Source: Bythopirellula goksoeyrii
GTDB lineage: Bacteria > Planctomycetota > Planctomycetia > Pirellulales > Lacipirellulaceae
Assembly (NCBI RefSeq): GCF_008065115.1
Contig: NZ_CP042913.1
Location: 2,971,827-3,035,826 of the forward strand
Reading direction: 5' to 3'
Length of the DNA stretch: 64,000 bases
Within the stretch, counting starts at the first letter, position 1. Each line of letters opens with the position of its first letter. The position numbers and the translations under genes were made by a program. Positions 36,798 through 46,443 of the stretch are shown here, in pieces. Below the pieces are notes generated by a model. That model searched no databases. It saw nothing but the letters and a program-made list of their open reading frames with translations, and had not been told where the DNA came from.

Positions 36798-36809
36798 GCC
36801 TCGAGCGGT

Positions 36810-37586
36810 CTAGCGCAAGCGAAAAAGATCTCGAGCGTTCTTGGTTGTTTTCTCAGCCAATTCGGTGAGACTCACTCCTCGGACCTTTGCCAAGCATTCT
36901 GCAGTGTGAATCACATGAGCCGGTTCGTTGGGTTTCTTGCTGCGTACGGGTTCTGGCGATAGATAGGGTGCATCGGTTTCGATGAGTAATCGCTCTGCTG
37001 GAATCGTTGCTGCACACTCACGTAGCGACTGGGACTTCTTATACGTTACCATCCCTGCAAAACTGATGTGCATACCCAGCTCGACACACTCCGCAGCCAT
37101 GGCGGCATCACCGGTGAAAGAGTGCATGATTCCGCGCAGAGGGCCTCGCGTTTGAGCCTCGCGGAGCATCATCATGATGTCTGCATCGCAGTCGCGCATG
37201 TGAACAACAAACGGCAGATCCAATTGCTGCGACAGTCGGATGTGGCGATCAAAATAGTCTTGCTGCAATTCGAAAGGGGCATAGTCCCAATAGCGGTCGA
37301 GTCCCGTCTCGCCAATGGCGACGACACCCGGTCCACTGGTGAGTCGAACGATCGCATCCCAGTCATCGGGAGCCGCTTCGGCGACGTAATTGGGCTGAAT
37401 GCCGACTGCCGCTAAGACGTTGGCGTGTTCCTTTGCGAGTGAGACACATTTTTCACTAGCGAGAGCAGTCGTACCGACTGCGACCAGCTGGGTGACTCCC
37501 GCATCTTGAGCCCGCTTCAGAATCTCAGGACGGATCTCGTCAAACTCCTCCTGGTCCAGATGCGTATGCGTGTCGAAAAAATTCAT
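36810..37586 (-). CDS. tatD: TatD-family hydrolase
   Basis: A 258-residue TIM-barrel metal hydrolase: [12 protein letters not shown] (first metal His pair), GETGLD, VVHMRD, MHSFTG and [10 protein letters not shown] contain the usual ligands. TatD proteins act as metal-dependent 3'-5' DNases. It overlaps greA by four bases (ATGA), so the two are translationally coupled. The tatD product is not part of the Tat exporter despite its name. Confidence 0.94.
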   Translation of the reverse strand: MNFFDTHTHLDQEEFDEIRPEILKRAQDAGVTQLVAVGTTALASEKCVSLAKEHANVLAAVGIQPNYVAEAAPDDWDAIVRLTSGPGVVAIGETGLDRYWDYAPFELQQDYFDRHIRLSQQLDLPFVVHMRDCDADIMMMLREAQTRGPLRGIMHSFTGDAAMAAECVELGMHISFAGMVTYKKSQSLRECAATIPAERLLIETDAPYLSPEPVRSKKPNEPAHVIHTAECLAKVRGVSLTELAEKTTKNARDLFRLR

Positions 37587-38062
37587 TCTTCGAATCGCAA
37601 CTCAAGAATCTCAAATCGATTGGTTCCCGCGGGGACTTCGATATCCACTTTGTCACCCACCTTCTTGCCAAGAAGACCCATAGCAAGAGGACTGTTGATA
37701 AGAATCTTGCCGACATCGTAATCTTCGTCGCCCGATCCCACGAGTGTGAATTCCTCGGTATCCCCGAAATCAAGATCTTTTACTTTGACGGTGACACCAA
37801 AGACTACTTGATCTTTGGGGAGGGTTTTGGGGTCGATGATTTCTGCTCGGGAGAGCTTGTCTTTAAGCATGTTGATTTTGGCCTGCAAGAGACCCTGGCT
37901 CTCGCGGGCGCCATGATACTCGGCGTTTTCGCTTAGATCCCCTTCGGCACGGGCCGTCGCAATACGCTTCTCGATAGCGGGCATTTGTTCGTTTTCGAGA
38001 TCGTTGAGTTCGGCCTTTAATTTGTCGTACCCGCCACGGGTCATGGGGTTGCGTTCGATCAT
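37583..38062 (-). CDS. greA: Transcription elongation factor GreA
   Basis: A 159-residue Gre[19 protein letters not shown] and the coiled coil with [13 protein letters not shown] (the acidic tip that enters RNA polymerase), then the C-terminal FKBP-like fold with [21 protein letters not shown]. It frees backtracked RNA polymerase by stimulating transcript cleavage. The stop overlaps the tatD start. Confidence 0.96.
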   Translation of the reverse strand: MIERNPMTRGGYDKLKAELNDLENEQMPAIEKRIATARAEGDLSENAEYHGARESQGLLQAKINMLKDKLSRAEIIDPKTLPKDQVVFGVTVKVKDLDFGDTEEFTLVGSGDEDYDVGKILINSPLAMGLLGKKVGDKVDIEVPAGTNRFEILELRFEE

Positions 38063-38100
38063 AGAGACACTCGCTTGCGCATCGGTTTAGCATCAATTAA

Positions 38101-38129
38101 ACAAAATGGGCCCCCCTTCCGGGAGACCC
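38101..38129 (-). terminator. Terminator of the zinc-ribbon gene
   Basis: On the minus strand GGGTCTCCC pairs with GGGGGGCCC (with G-U pairs) around GGAA, followed by ATTTTGTTT. It lies 65 bases after the zinc-ribbon gene and separates it from greA. Confidence 0.65.
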
Positions 38130-38194
38130 ACCATTCACATCTATTTTTGCGCGGCCACGGCCTTGTGTAAAGACCGAACCCTACATTTTGAATT

Positions 38195-38896
38195 TTACTC
38201 GTTCAGATACAGCAGACATCCACAATTCTTGCAGAAAATCGGGTTGGAAAGCAAGAGATCGTTCTGCATGTTAAGTGTAATTTTCTGCCCACAGCCTTGG
38301 CATACCAAATCTTCAACCGGTGCCATTCCATCAGCCCCTTTGCCGCGAATCACGCGCTTGTAATCCTCTTTGAGCGTGACGGGGAGTTCTTTCTCGACTT
38401 CGGCCAATTCCGCTTCGAGTCGGACGATATCTCCCTTGATCAGTTCACCCTCGGCAGTGACCGAGTCGCGAAAGGTGGCTAGATCGCTCTTGACCGCGGC
38501 CAGAGATTTTTCAACTTCTTTTACTTCCAACGAAAGTTGATCGACTCGCTCCATCAATTCCAGGATTTCGTCCGCCAACACGCTGTTGGCCATCTCGGCA
38601 GCCGCAATTTGTTCGACTAGAGTTTGATATTCGCGATTGTTGCTGCAAGTATTGAGCTTGGCCTTCCAGTCGAGGATCTTGTTTTCGCTAGTCTTTAGAT
38701 CCAGCTGTTTCTGATCGGTTGCTTTCTTGGTTTGCAGTACCTTGTCCTGGGCAGCACTAAGCGCAGTCTCTTGGTGCGTGACATTCGATTGGCGAGCCTG
38801 AACCTGTCGGGGCCCCCGGGCGAGCCGCTCATTCAAATCGCCAAGTTGAGTATGAATTCGATGCAACTCGCGCAACACCGTTGCGGATACCGACAT
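38195..38896 (-). CDS. Coiled-coil protein with C-terminal C4 zinc ribbon
   Basis: A 233-residue protein. Residues about 10-165 are long heptad coiled coil (EQIAAAEMANSVLADEIL-type repeats) and the end is a zinc ribbon with CQGCGQKI and FCKNCGCLLY. This arrangement (CdsZ/CT398-like) is widespread in bacteria and may link to membrane or flagellar/type III machinery. The start is taken at MSVSATVLREL; an in-frame ATG 45 codons upstream would add an unrelated segment. Located upstream of greA. Confidence 0.9.
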   Translation of the reverse strand: MSVSATVLRELHRIHTQLGDLNERLARGPRQVQARQSNVTHQETALSAAQDKVLQTKKATDQKQLDLKTSENKILDWKAKLNTCSNNREYQTLVEQIAAAEMANSVLADEILELMERVDQLSLEVKEVEKSLAAVKSDLATFRDSVTAEGELIKGDIVRLEAELAEVEKELPVTLKEDYKRVIRGKGADGMAPVEDLVCQGCGQKITLNMQNDLLLSNPIFCKNCGCLLYLNE

Positions 38897-39183
38897 AGGG
38901 GCCTCCGTGAGTATAAAAAAGCAGCGATGATTGACGCACCACAGCCTAAAATCGATTTGCCAAAAAACTGGGGACAATCCCCACTCTCTATTGTAACGAG
39001 AAACTCCCCGATCAACAGCGGGGCGGTGCATTAACAGAAAATGGCCGCTGAAATAGGCAATGTATTGGCGCGTCCGTGAGCGTTAGCGACCGTAGCATGG
39101 AGTTCGGCGGGTAAGGTACGCGCTCGGCTGCGCTGGCGCTCCGCGACGCGGCTAACAATAAGGGCAGCACGGCCAACGAGGGC

Positions 39184-39882
39184 TCAGTTCAGAGGAAAAA
39201 GCCAGCTCTTGTCTTTGTTGTCATCGATGAGTTGGATGGTTGCCTGCTCTTGTTTTTCAAGGGCTTTGGCGGCAGAGGCTTTTACTCGGCGGTCGGCGAT
39301 GCCGTGGGCAAACCAAGGGGCGTTGGTCTTGATTTTCTGCATGAGTGTCAGATCGACTCGGGTGTGATCCTCTTCTCGTTTGAGAATCGTTGTTAATTCA
39401 TACCCCTTCAGGCGTTCGGAACCCTTTTCTAGCTTCGACACGGAGTCAATCTCGTTGGGCGTGATCTCGACATCCTGGTGGAGCGTGACAACCTGGCGGC
39501 CGATGTAGTCGTCTAAGGTTCGTACTTTGAGGATACCATTAAGTTGGAGCTTCCAATTGGGATCGGCGGACAAGACGGTTTTGAGCAGGGCTTCACCGAT
39601 ATGTTCGGATCCCGTATCTACGGTGCCTTCGTCCCATTTCTGTTCGACGAATTCACTCGTGCCACCCATGGTCATTATTTCTTTGGTCGCGTTGGTGCGG
39701 ACCATGATCTTGCGGACCTTGGTAAAGTCTTCGTCGATCACGAAGCTACGTTCGACGGTCTGCTCGGTGGTGTACTCGGCCGTGAGTACCCAACTTGCGG
39801 CAAAGGCGGCAATCAAGAGAACGATTCCTATTACCCAGCCCCAAAGGGACTTCGAGGAGTGGGAGGTTTCTGTTTCTTCCAT
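39184..39882 (-). CDS. Membrane-anchored SRPBCC-like protein
   Basis: A 232-residue protein with a single membrane helix (SLWGWVIGIVLLIAAFAASWVL) and a periplasmic or cytoplasmic domain. The latter resembles the START/polyketide-cyclase fold (SRPBCC) in pattern (ERSFVIDEDFTKVRKIM, EDHTRVDLTLMQ). The similarity is weak and I do not recognise the family. Possibly a lipid- or ligand-binding protein. Its neighbours give no hint. Confidence 0.7.
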   Translation of the reverse strand: MEETETSHSSKSLWGWVIGIVLLIAAFAASWVLTAEYTTEQTVERSFVIDEDFTKVRKIMVRTNATKEIMTMGGTSEFVEQKWDEGTVDTGSEHIGEALLKTVLSADPNWKLQLNGILKVRTLDDYIGRQVVTLHQDVEITPNEIDSVSKLEKGSERLKGYELTTILKREEDHTRVDLTLMQKIKTNAPWFAHGIADRRVKASAAKALEKQEQATIQLIDDNKDKSWLFPLN

Positions 39883-39939
39883 TCTGATCTATTTCTCGAC
39901 ACAAGGAGTTCTAATGAAACGAAACTGCTGAAAGACGGG

Positions 39940-40584
39940 CTATTCATTTGGCACGTACTTGAGTGCATTAATGATGTCTTCCGGTTTGACTCGCTGCTTG
40001 TAGTCAGGCTCTACATAGGCGAACGTAATAACCCCTTCCTGATTGATCACATAGGCCACGGGGACTGGCAACCGCATGCTCGAATCTCCATTATACTTTG
40101 CTAGGTCGAACATTTGTTGATATCTGGTGGCGGTATCGGGATCCAGCTTGAATACAACGCCGTACTTTTCCCCCAACTCGTTGCCCTGATCGCTCAAGAG
40201 CAGAAAGTCGAAACCGTTGTTTTCTGCCGTCTGCTTTGTCATCTCGGGCTTCTCGGGGGCAATTGCCACGATTTTGGCTCCAGCTTTCTCGATCTCAGGC
40301 ATAGCTTCTTGGATGCCGCTAAGATGTCGCATGCAGATGGGGCACCAACCTCCCCGGTACCAAATGACCACGAGTGGATTTTTCTTCCAAAGATCACTCA
40401 GAAGAATCTTGTTTCCGTCGGCATCGACCAATTCCCCATCGATTGCATGATCTCCAACCTTAAGAGCAGATCTAGCCGCCTCCTTTGCGGTCTTTTCCTG
40501 GAGCTCTTTAGAATGGGCGTTCGCCTGCAAAGCGATAACACCCATCACTAGTGCGAGACACTGGATTCCTTGTAATCTAGACAT
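39940..40584 (-). CDS. Exported AhpC/TSA-family peroxiredoxin
   Basis: A 214-residue protein with a signal peptide (LQGIQCLALVMGVIALQANA). The thioredoxin-fold domain has VIWYRGGWCPICMRHLS: the peroxidatic Cys replaces the usual VCP pattern with a CPIC pair. IVAIAPEKPEMTKQTAENNGFDFLLLSDQ follows, as in AhpC/TSA-like bacterioferritin-comigratory relatives. It probably reduces peroxides outside the cytoplasm. Monocistronic. Confidence 0.88.
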   Translation of the reverse strand: MSRLQGIQCLALVMGVIALQANAHSKELQEKTAKEAARSALKVGDHAIDGELVDADGNKILLSDLWKKNPLVVIWYRGGWCPICMRHLSGIQEAMPEIEKAGAKIVAIAPEKPEMTKQTAENNGFDFLLLSDQGNELGEKYGVVFKLDPDTATRYQQMFDLAKYNGDSSMRLPVPVAYVINQEGVITFAYVEPDYKQRVKPEDIINALKYVPNE

Positions 40585-40809
40585 GAGTGTGTTGCTCCGT
40601 GAGAACTGAACAAGCGTAATATACGCGAAGAAACCGCTAGGGTACTGACCAGCATAGCGGGTTCTAAGCCATTATGCCATGGTCGTACGCAAACGAGACA
40701 AGTCAATCTGAAAGCATCGGGTGGTGAAACGAGCGAAAATCGCTCACAATACTCACCTCACCGGTCAGATTGTCCACGCCTATCCCTGCCAGAACCTTCC
40801 AAGCTTGCC

Positions 40810-41703
40810 GTGCCAACTTTTGTTCAAGCCGTGCTGACGATTCTCATATTTTCTAGTGCCCCAGCATGCGTGCGTCTGGTGCATCTTAATGCCTATACAC
40901 TGGGAATAGTTCGGCTAGGATTGGCTAGCCTGGGGATGACGGTTCTGTTAGTCGCCCAGGGTGAACTTACCCTTAACAAGATTCGAAGCTGGGACAGACA
41001 CACTTGGCGGGCGATGGTATCGGTCGGCTTCATGTTCGGCCTACATTGGCTACTGTTTTTCCTGAGCATCAAGCTCGCGAGTGCTGCCATCGGAGCAATA
41101 GGATTTTCTACTTATGGATTCCATCTCTTACTCTTGGGGTGGATACTGGGATTCGGGAGTGTCAGAATGCTTGACCTTGTAGGGCTGGTGCTCGCCTGTG
41201 TGGGTACTTATCTATTGATCCCCGAGTTCAGCCTGGAGAACGATCAAACACTAGGACTGGCAATAGGAATACTAAGCGGCCTCGCTTCAGCAGTATTGCC
41301 TTTGCTGCATCAGCACAACGTCAAGGTAAACACAAATCTGCGGGCCTGGGGGCAATTCACGTTTGCACTTCCGGTTTTTCTCTTGTGTTGGCCGCTCACC
41401 GAGTGGACGATCATCCCTAGTGAGATACCGCTGATTCTTTACCTTAGTTTGGGGATCGCTCTCGTAGGGCACGGGATGTGGGTGCATGTCACCTCGGTGT
41501 TGTCGACCACGATCATCAGCGTACTCTCGTACCTTTATCTACCTAGTTCACTCTTGCTGGGATATCTGCTGATTGGTGATAGCGAAAAACTCACCGGACG
41601 TACGTTGGTCGGCACAGTACTCGTTCTGGCTGCGAATGCTCTTGTGATGTGGAGCCAGTCCCGAATTCGTGCGATGGAGGCTGAAGTCGTGGAGACGGTG
41701 TGA
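40810..41703 (+). CDS. EamA/DMT-type transporter
   Basis: A 297-residue membrane protein starting at GTG. Ten hydrophobic segments in two EamA-like repeats (TILIFSSAPACVRL, GFMFGLHWLLFFLSI, LVGLVLACVGTYLLIPE, then SLGIALVGHGMWVHVTSVL and GTVLVLAANALVMW) match the drug/metabolite transporter superfamily. It probably exports a small molecule. The substrate is unknown. Confidence 0.9.
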   Translation: MPTFVQAVLTILIFSSAPACVRLVHLNAYTLGIVRLGLASLGMTVLLVAQGELTLNKIRSWDRHTWRAMVSVGFMFGLHWLLFFLSIKLASAAIGAIGFSTYGFHLLLLGWILGFGSVRMLDLVGLVLACVGTYLLIPEFSLENDQTLGLAIGILSGLASAVLPLLHQHNVKVNTNLRAWGQFTFALPVFLLCWPLTEWTIIPSEIPLILYLSLGIALVGHGMWVHVTSVLSTTIISVLSYLYLPSSLLLGYLLIGDSEKLTGRTLVGTVLVLAANALVMWSQSRIRAMEAEVVETV

Positions 41704-41851
41704 TTCGAGTGGGCGAAGATAGGTTTTCGTTCCGCTTTGAGGGGAATCACTGTTAAATGCAGTACGAGAGTCACGGTACTTGAACATGGGTTTCGTATAG
41801 CGAAAGAACACTTTAGAATTCCTGAACCAATACTCTAATCTCATTTCCGCC

Positions 41852-42901
41852 ATGACTGCAAATTCCTACGATGCAATTTTGATAGTTTCCTTCGGTGGAC
41901 CTGAAGGTCCCGACGAAGTGATGCCGTTTCTAGAAAACGTGTTGCGGGGGAAACCGGTCCCGCGCGAGCGAATGTTGGAGGTGGCCGAACACTATCAGCA
42001 TTTCGGCGGGGTAAGCCCCATCAACGAACAGAATCGCAGGTTGATTGCTGCATTAAAAGATGAGCTGCACAGGCACGGTCACGAACTGCCCATCTACTGG
42101 GGCAACCGCAATTGGCATCCGCTCCTGGTTGATACACTCCAGCAGATGGCCGACGACGGGATCCAGCAGGCCTTGGCTTTTTTCACCAGTGCCTATAGTT
42201 CCTACTCAGGGTGTCGGCAGTACCGGGAAGATATTGCCAAGGCGCAAGAGGAGGTTGGACCAAAGGCTCCAGATATTCACAAGCTGCGGGTCTTTTTCAA
42301 TCACCCCGGTTTTGTCGAGCCGATGATCGAGTCAGTGCAAAGCTGTCTGAAGCAACTACCCGCAGATCGACGCGCTGCAACGGCCCTACTTTTTACGGCC
42401 CACAGTATCCCCATTGGCATGGCGGACAATTGCCGATATGTGGAGCAGCTTCGGGAAACATGCCGCTTGGTAGCTGATGGGGCAGGGCACGACAATTGGG
42501 AACTAGTCTATCAGAGTCGTAGCGGCTCGCCAAATCAGCCCTGGCTGGAGCCAGATGTGTGCGATCGCATTCAGGAACTTCACTCTGAACAAGCGATCAA
42601 TGATGTTGTCGTACTTCCGATAGGCTTTATCTCAGATCACTTGGAAGTGCTGTTCGATATCGACACCGAGGCAAGGGAGTTGTGTGAGAAGCTGGGAATC
42701 ACTATGCATCGCGCTACCACAGTAGGAACGCATCCGAAGTTCATCGAGATGATTCGCTTGCTTGTCGAAGAGCGATTGAGTGACTCGCCCGAGCGGCAGA
42801 GCCTCGGTAACCTAGGGCCAAGCCATGACGTATGTCCGGCGGATTGCTGTCTGTATTCACCGACGAGGCCGCCAACGCCTTCAAGAGGATCCAATGACTG
42901 A
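41852..42901 (+). CDS. hemH: Ferrochelatase
   Basis: A 349-residue ferrochelatase. Visible features are ILIVSFGGPEGPDEVMPFLENV, the metal-site TAHSIP motif, YQSRSGSPNQPWLEPDV and VVLPIGFISDHLEVLFDID, all characteristic. It inserts iron into protoporphyrin IX, the last step of haem synthesis, at the membrane face. The C-terminal Cys residues (CPADCCLYSP) could hold a [2Fe-2S] cluster as in some ferrochelatases, but the four-Cys pattern is not complete. It overlaps the next gene by eight bases. Confidence 0.96.
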   Translation: MTANSYDAILIVSFGGPEGPDEVMPFLENVLRGKPVPRERMLEVAEHYQHFGGVSPINEQNRRLIAALKDELHRHGHELPIYWGNRNWHPLLVDTLQQMADDGIQQALAFFTSAYSSYSGCRQYREDIAKAQEEVGPKAPDIHKLRVFFNHPGFVEPMIESVQSCLKQLPADRRAATALLFTAHSIPIGMADNCRYVEQLRETCRLVADGAGHDNWELVYQSRSGSPNQPWLEPDVCDRIQELHSEQAINDVVVLPIGFISDHLEVLFDIDTEARELCEKLGITMHRATTVGTHPKFIEMIRLLVEERLSDSPERQSLGNLGPSHDVCPADCCLYSPTRPPTPSRGSND

Positions 42902-43868
42902 ATCCAATCGTCAACTTGGCACCAGCGACCTGTTCGTTTCCCCGGTTTCGCTCGGCACCTGGCCGATGGCGGGGACGACCAGTCCTGGCGTGAACGATGC
43001 CGATAGTATTGCCACGATTCGTAGCTGCGCTGAGGTGGGCGTTAATTTCATAGACACCGCCTATTGCTACGGGCCGAACGGCGAGAGTGAGAATCTCATT
43101 CGACAGGCGATTTCGACGGAGCGTGATTCGTATGTAATCGCCAGCAAGTGTGGTATTCACTACAACGCGGAAGGCAAGCAGGAGCAAGATGCCCGACCAG
43201 AATCCATTTTACGGGAGTGCGATGAAAGCCTTCGACGGATGGGGACCGATCACATCGATCTCTATTACCTCCACTCGCCGGACCCCGAGGTGCCCTTGGC
43301 CGAGTCCGCGGGGGCGATTCAAGAGCTGATCTCCGCTGGAAAAGTGCTTACCGCGGGGCTTTCGAACGCTCATCTACCACAGCTTGAAGAGTTTCACGCC
43401 GTTTGCCCAGTCGTCGCTGTGCAACTGCCGTACAACATGCTGCAGCGCGGCATTGAAGAGCAAACGATTCCCTGGTGTCAGGAGCGGCGAATCGCAGTCG
43501 TCGTCTATTGGGCATTGATGAAAGGTCTCCTGGCCGGTCATATCACGCGCGACAAGCAATTGGCCCCCTCTGACAAACGGCTTAAGTATCCGATGTACCA
43601 GGGGGAAGAATTTGAAAAGAACCTGCAGTTCGTCGAGCGACTTCGCGCCGTGGCAGAGGATGCCAACAAAACGGTGGCTCAGGTCGTCATCAATTGGACG
43701 ATCCACCAATCGGGGATCACGGCCGCCCTCTGCGGTGCCAAGCGACCGTGGCAATTCGCAGAGGTTGCCGGAGCGATGGGCTGGCAGTTGAGCAAGCTTC
43801 AAATGGAAAGGATCCAAGCCGCCCTTGCTGAGCGAGGTGAGGCTGTGGTTGATCGGGTGTTCCAATAG
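42894..43868 (+). CDS. Aldo/keto reductase
   Basis: A 324-residue aldo/keto reductase. NFIDTAYCYGPNGESENLI (Asp and Tyr of the catalytic set), VIASKCGIH (Lys), DHIDLYYLHSP (His) and the C-terminal NADPH site (VINWTIHQSGITAALCGAK) are all present. The start at 42894 has AGAGGA upstream and overlaps hemH by eight bases, so they are probably co-translated. The substrate is unknown; the family acts on sugars and ketones with NADPH. Confidence 0.92.
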   Translation: MTESNRQLGTSDLFVSPVSLGTWPMAGTTSPGVNDADSIATIRSCAEVGVNFIDTAYCYGPNGESENLIRQAISTERDSYVIASKCGIHYNAEGKQEQDARPESILRECDESLRRMGTDHIDLYYLHSPDPEVPLAESAGAIQELISAGKVLTAGLSNAHLPQLEEFHAVCPVVAVQLPYNMLQRGIEEQTIPWCQERRIAVVVYWALMKGLLAGHITRDKQLAPSDKRLKYPMYQGEEFEKNLQFVERLRAVAEDANKTVAQVVINWTIHQSGITAALCGAKRPWQFAEVAGAMGWQLSKLQMERIQAALAERGEAVVDRVFQ

Positions 43869-44048
43869 CTCCAGATCGTTCCGGTCATGCCGATTGTGCG
43901 TCCAACGGATGCTTCGATGGTTTCTGAGCCGCCACCTAGAACTACAACATTTCCCTTTGTGAATTCCTCCGTGACGTAGGTTTTTGGGTGCCGCGAGCAA
44001 CTAGTGCTCGTTGTGGTAACAACCCACTGATAGCGGAGAATTTGCGCG

Positions 44049-45017
44049 ATGAGCCAGCCCTCTCGTCTCTTGGAGAATTGGACCCCCGATCAAGCGGCCC
44101 GGATGGAGAATGCCATCTTTGTTGCCCAGCATCGATTGCACGATTTGGAGATGTTTCGTGATGAGCATCTGCTAGAAATTATCGATGCACATCCCCGCAA
44201 AGATTTGGGGATCAATACCATGGGGACCGATCCTGAACTCCACGGCGAATGGCAAGAAGGGCGTGCAGAAAATCTCAATGCCGAACAACTATTGGAAGCG
44301 GTAAGCCGCGGGCGCGTCTGGCTCAACTTGCGGCGCGTAATGGATCACCACCCCGAGTATGAGGCGCTGGTGAATCGGTTGTACGGTGAACTCGAAGACA
44401 CTTGCCCAGGCCTCGCTACGTACAATCGTTCGGCCAATTTGCTGATTTCATCTCCCCAGGCAATTGTGTACTACCATCTGGATTGTCCGGTGAACATGCT
44501 CTGGCACATCCGCGGCACAAAGCGCGTCTGGGCCTACCCACTTGAGTCGGGCATCGTTTCTGACGAAACGATTGAAGGAGTCTTGTGCGGTGAGAAATCC
44601 GAAGAACTCGAATTCCAGGCAGCATGGGATGAGATGGCGGTCGAAGTGGATCTCAAGCCGGGTGAGATGATTACTTGGCCACAGCACACACCGCATCGAG
44701 TGGTGAACACTGGCGGCGTGAACGTCTCGCTCTCGACAGAGCACATGACCAAAAGGGCAGCGCGCCGGAATAACGTATTCCTGGCGAATCGACACTTCCG
44801 ACAATTGTTCGGCGGAAAGTTCCACAGAACAGAGCTAACCGGCTGGCGACCAGCCGCCAAAGAATTTGCCCTGCGCGTGATGCGGCGGGTTCCAAAGCTT
44901 GCCCCGGCAACGCCTCAGGGCTACAAATACCCGATCACCTTCGAAGTAAATCTGGAAGCACCGGATTGCGTACAGTCGCTTGCAAACAACGACCAACGCA
45001 TTACAGCGCTGGGTTAA
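44049..45017 (+). CDS. JmjC/cupin-like putative Fe(II)-dependent oxygenase
   Basis: A 322-residue protein. The middle (about residues 140-235) has the double-stranded beta-helix pattern of cupin-8/JmjC proteins: IVYYHLDCPVNMLWHIRGTKRVWAYP contains an HxD pair and a basic residue, and PGEMITWPQHTPHRVVN supplies the distal His. The first 130 residues are helical and the last 80 unassigned. Relatives bind Fe(II) and 2-oxoglutarate, but some are regulators or lack activity. It starts 180 bp after the aldo/keto reductase gene. Confidence 0.6.
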   Translation: MSQPSRLLENWTPDQAARMENAIFVAQHRLHDLEMFRDEHLLEIIDAHPRKDLGINTMGTDPELHGEWQEGRAENLNAEQLLEAVSRGRVWLNLRRVMDHHPEYEALVNRLYGELEDTCPGLATYNRSANLLISSPQAIVYYHLDCPVNMLWHIRGTKRVWAYPLESGIVSDETIEGVLCGEKSEELEFQAAWDEMAVEVDLKPGEMITWPQHTPHRVVNTGGVNVSLSTEHMTKRAARRNNVFLANRHFRQLFGGKFHRTELTGWRPAAKEFALRVMRRVPKLAPATPQGYKYPITFEVNLEAPDCVQSLANNDQRITALG

Positions 45018-45038
45018 AAGATGTACACAAGAAAGCTA

Positions 45039-45539
45039 CTATTCCAAGTGTTGGTTAGCGACATTCGATAGATTGGCACTTCCAACATGTCTCAGTGGCT
45101 GAGCCAGAAGTGGTCCAACACGCTGGGCAAAGGCCTTTGGTTCGAGGTAACCTTCGATGAATTCCAGCACCTCTCCCTCGGGAGAAATCAGAAGCGAAGA
45201 AGGATATCCACGGATTCCAAGCTTCTTGATCAGAGCGGCATAGTCGTCTGAATGCGCCATCACCGACTCGGTTCTTCCCCGTAGTAGGTGCTGAACCTGA
45301 GGATTACCAAACGTTTCTTTGGCCATCTTGCGACAATATGTGCAGTTGTCTGAGGTAAACATCACCAAGAGGGGTCGTCGCCGGAGGATGGCCTCTTTCC
45401 AAGCACCTTCCACTGTTGCATGGTCGAAGATTCCGTCTTGAGCCACGGTTTTGTGAGCTGAAGTTTGGGCAACCGCTACGTTGGGAAGCAGGACTGCTAG
45501 CGTTGCCAGCAACGTAATGGGTAAATAGGGAGTCTTCAT
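45039..45539 (-). CDS. Exported thioredoxin-fold protein
   Basis: A 166-residue protein with signal peptide (LPITLLATLAVLLPNVAVAQ) and a thioredoxin fold with active-site CTYCRKM. YPSSLLISPEGEVLEFIEGYLEP is the conserved cis-Pro strand and tail. The redox-active cysteines suggest disulfide exchange in the periplasm. A paralogue of similar size lies next to it at 45728. Confidence 0.9.
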   Translation of the reverse strand: MKTPYLPITLLATLAVLLPNVAVAQTSAHKTVAQDGIFDHATVEGAWKEAILRRRPLLVMFTSDNCTYCRKMAKETFGNPQVQHLLRGRTESVMAHSDDYAALIKKLGIRGYPSSLLISPEGEVLEFIEGYLEPKAFAQRVGPLLAQPLRHVGSANLSNVANQHLE

Positions 45540-45727
45540 TTGGGAGTCTCTTCTCGGCGGCGTTTGAGCCTGCGTTGCTTTTGCCAGTTATCTGAGCAAG
45601 TCTTTAGGATGCCTAGTTCTTTCATCGGCATCCCGCGGAGAAGCCTTCGTGAAGCTGTTCAGAGTTACGAAGATAGTGGCAATTTCTTATTCGCTAGTAC
45701 ACTCAAGCGGCCAAGAATCATGAAGTG

Positions 45728-46225
45728 CTAGCGAGTTTGCGTGGCGTTGTTTGCCGAGGCAATTCCCAATTGCAGGCGTCGTTTGAATGTGTCGTGATCG
45801 ACGTAGCCCTCGATCATGTCGAGAACTTTGTTGTTCGATCCGACTAGCACGGTCGAAGGATACCACTTGATATGCAGTTTTTCTACTAACAAGGCATGCG
45901 TATAGCGACCGGCCTGGATTGTCTCGAAGGAGTCGGTAACCAGAGCATTCACATCCGCACTAGCAAAAGTAGAGTCGACCATTTTCGTGCAGTGAGGACA
46001 CTCGGGCATCGATACATAGACCAGAATGGGCTTGTTCGACTCTTGAGATGCAGTCCAAGCTGCCGGGTAACTATCGAACTTGAAAAGCGTCTTGGACTCT
46101 GCTGCAGTTACCGGCGGGGAAGTCTCGACCGTTTCGTTGGGACTATCTCCCAGACAGGTGGCAGTGGGGGAGAGAATGACAGCCAAAGCTGCCCAACGAA
46201 GTGTCTCTGCGATTAATCGCCCCAT
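45728..46225 (-). CDS. Exported thioredoxin-fold protein, paralogue
   Basis: A 165-residue protein with signal peptide (LRWAALAVILSPTATCLGDS), active site CPHCTKM and a similar end (YPSTVLVGSNNKVLDMIEGYVD). It resembles the neighbour at 45039 in layout and length, so the pair probably arose by duplication. About 190 bp separate them, with no sign of a shared operon. Confidence 0.9.
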   Translation of the reverse strand: MGRLIAETLRWAALAVILSPTATCLGDSPNETVETSPPVTAAESKTLFKFDSYPAAWTASQESNKPILVYVSMPECPHCTKMVDSTFASADVNALVTDSFETIQAGRYTHALLVEKLHIKWYPSTVLVGSNNKVLDMIEGYVDHDTFKRRLQLGIASANNATQTR

Positions 46226-46443
46226 GCCGAGTTCCTCCGAGTAAATGCGGAACCATTCAAGTCTAAGTGCTAACGAGGTTTATCGACGTTCGCTAGCATC
46301 GGCATCGGAGTGTTTTTTTTGCGAGGGAGACTCCCCGCGATGGCTGAATCTTAGCGGTCCGGCAGGACGCGCATTTTCGGTACAAACGGACCGGGACGAC
46401 TAGGTAGACATTTAGATCGAGCAAAGAGAGTGCGTTCCGAATC

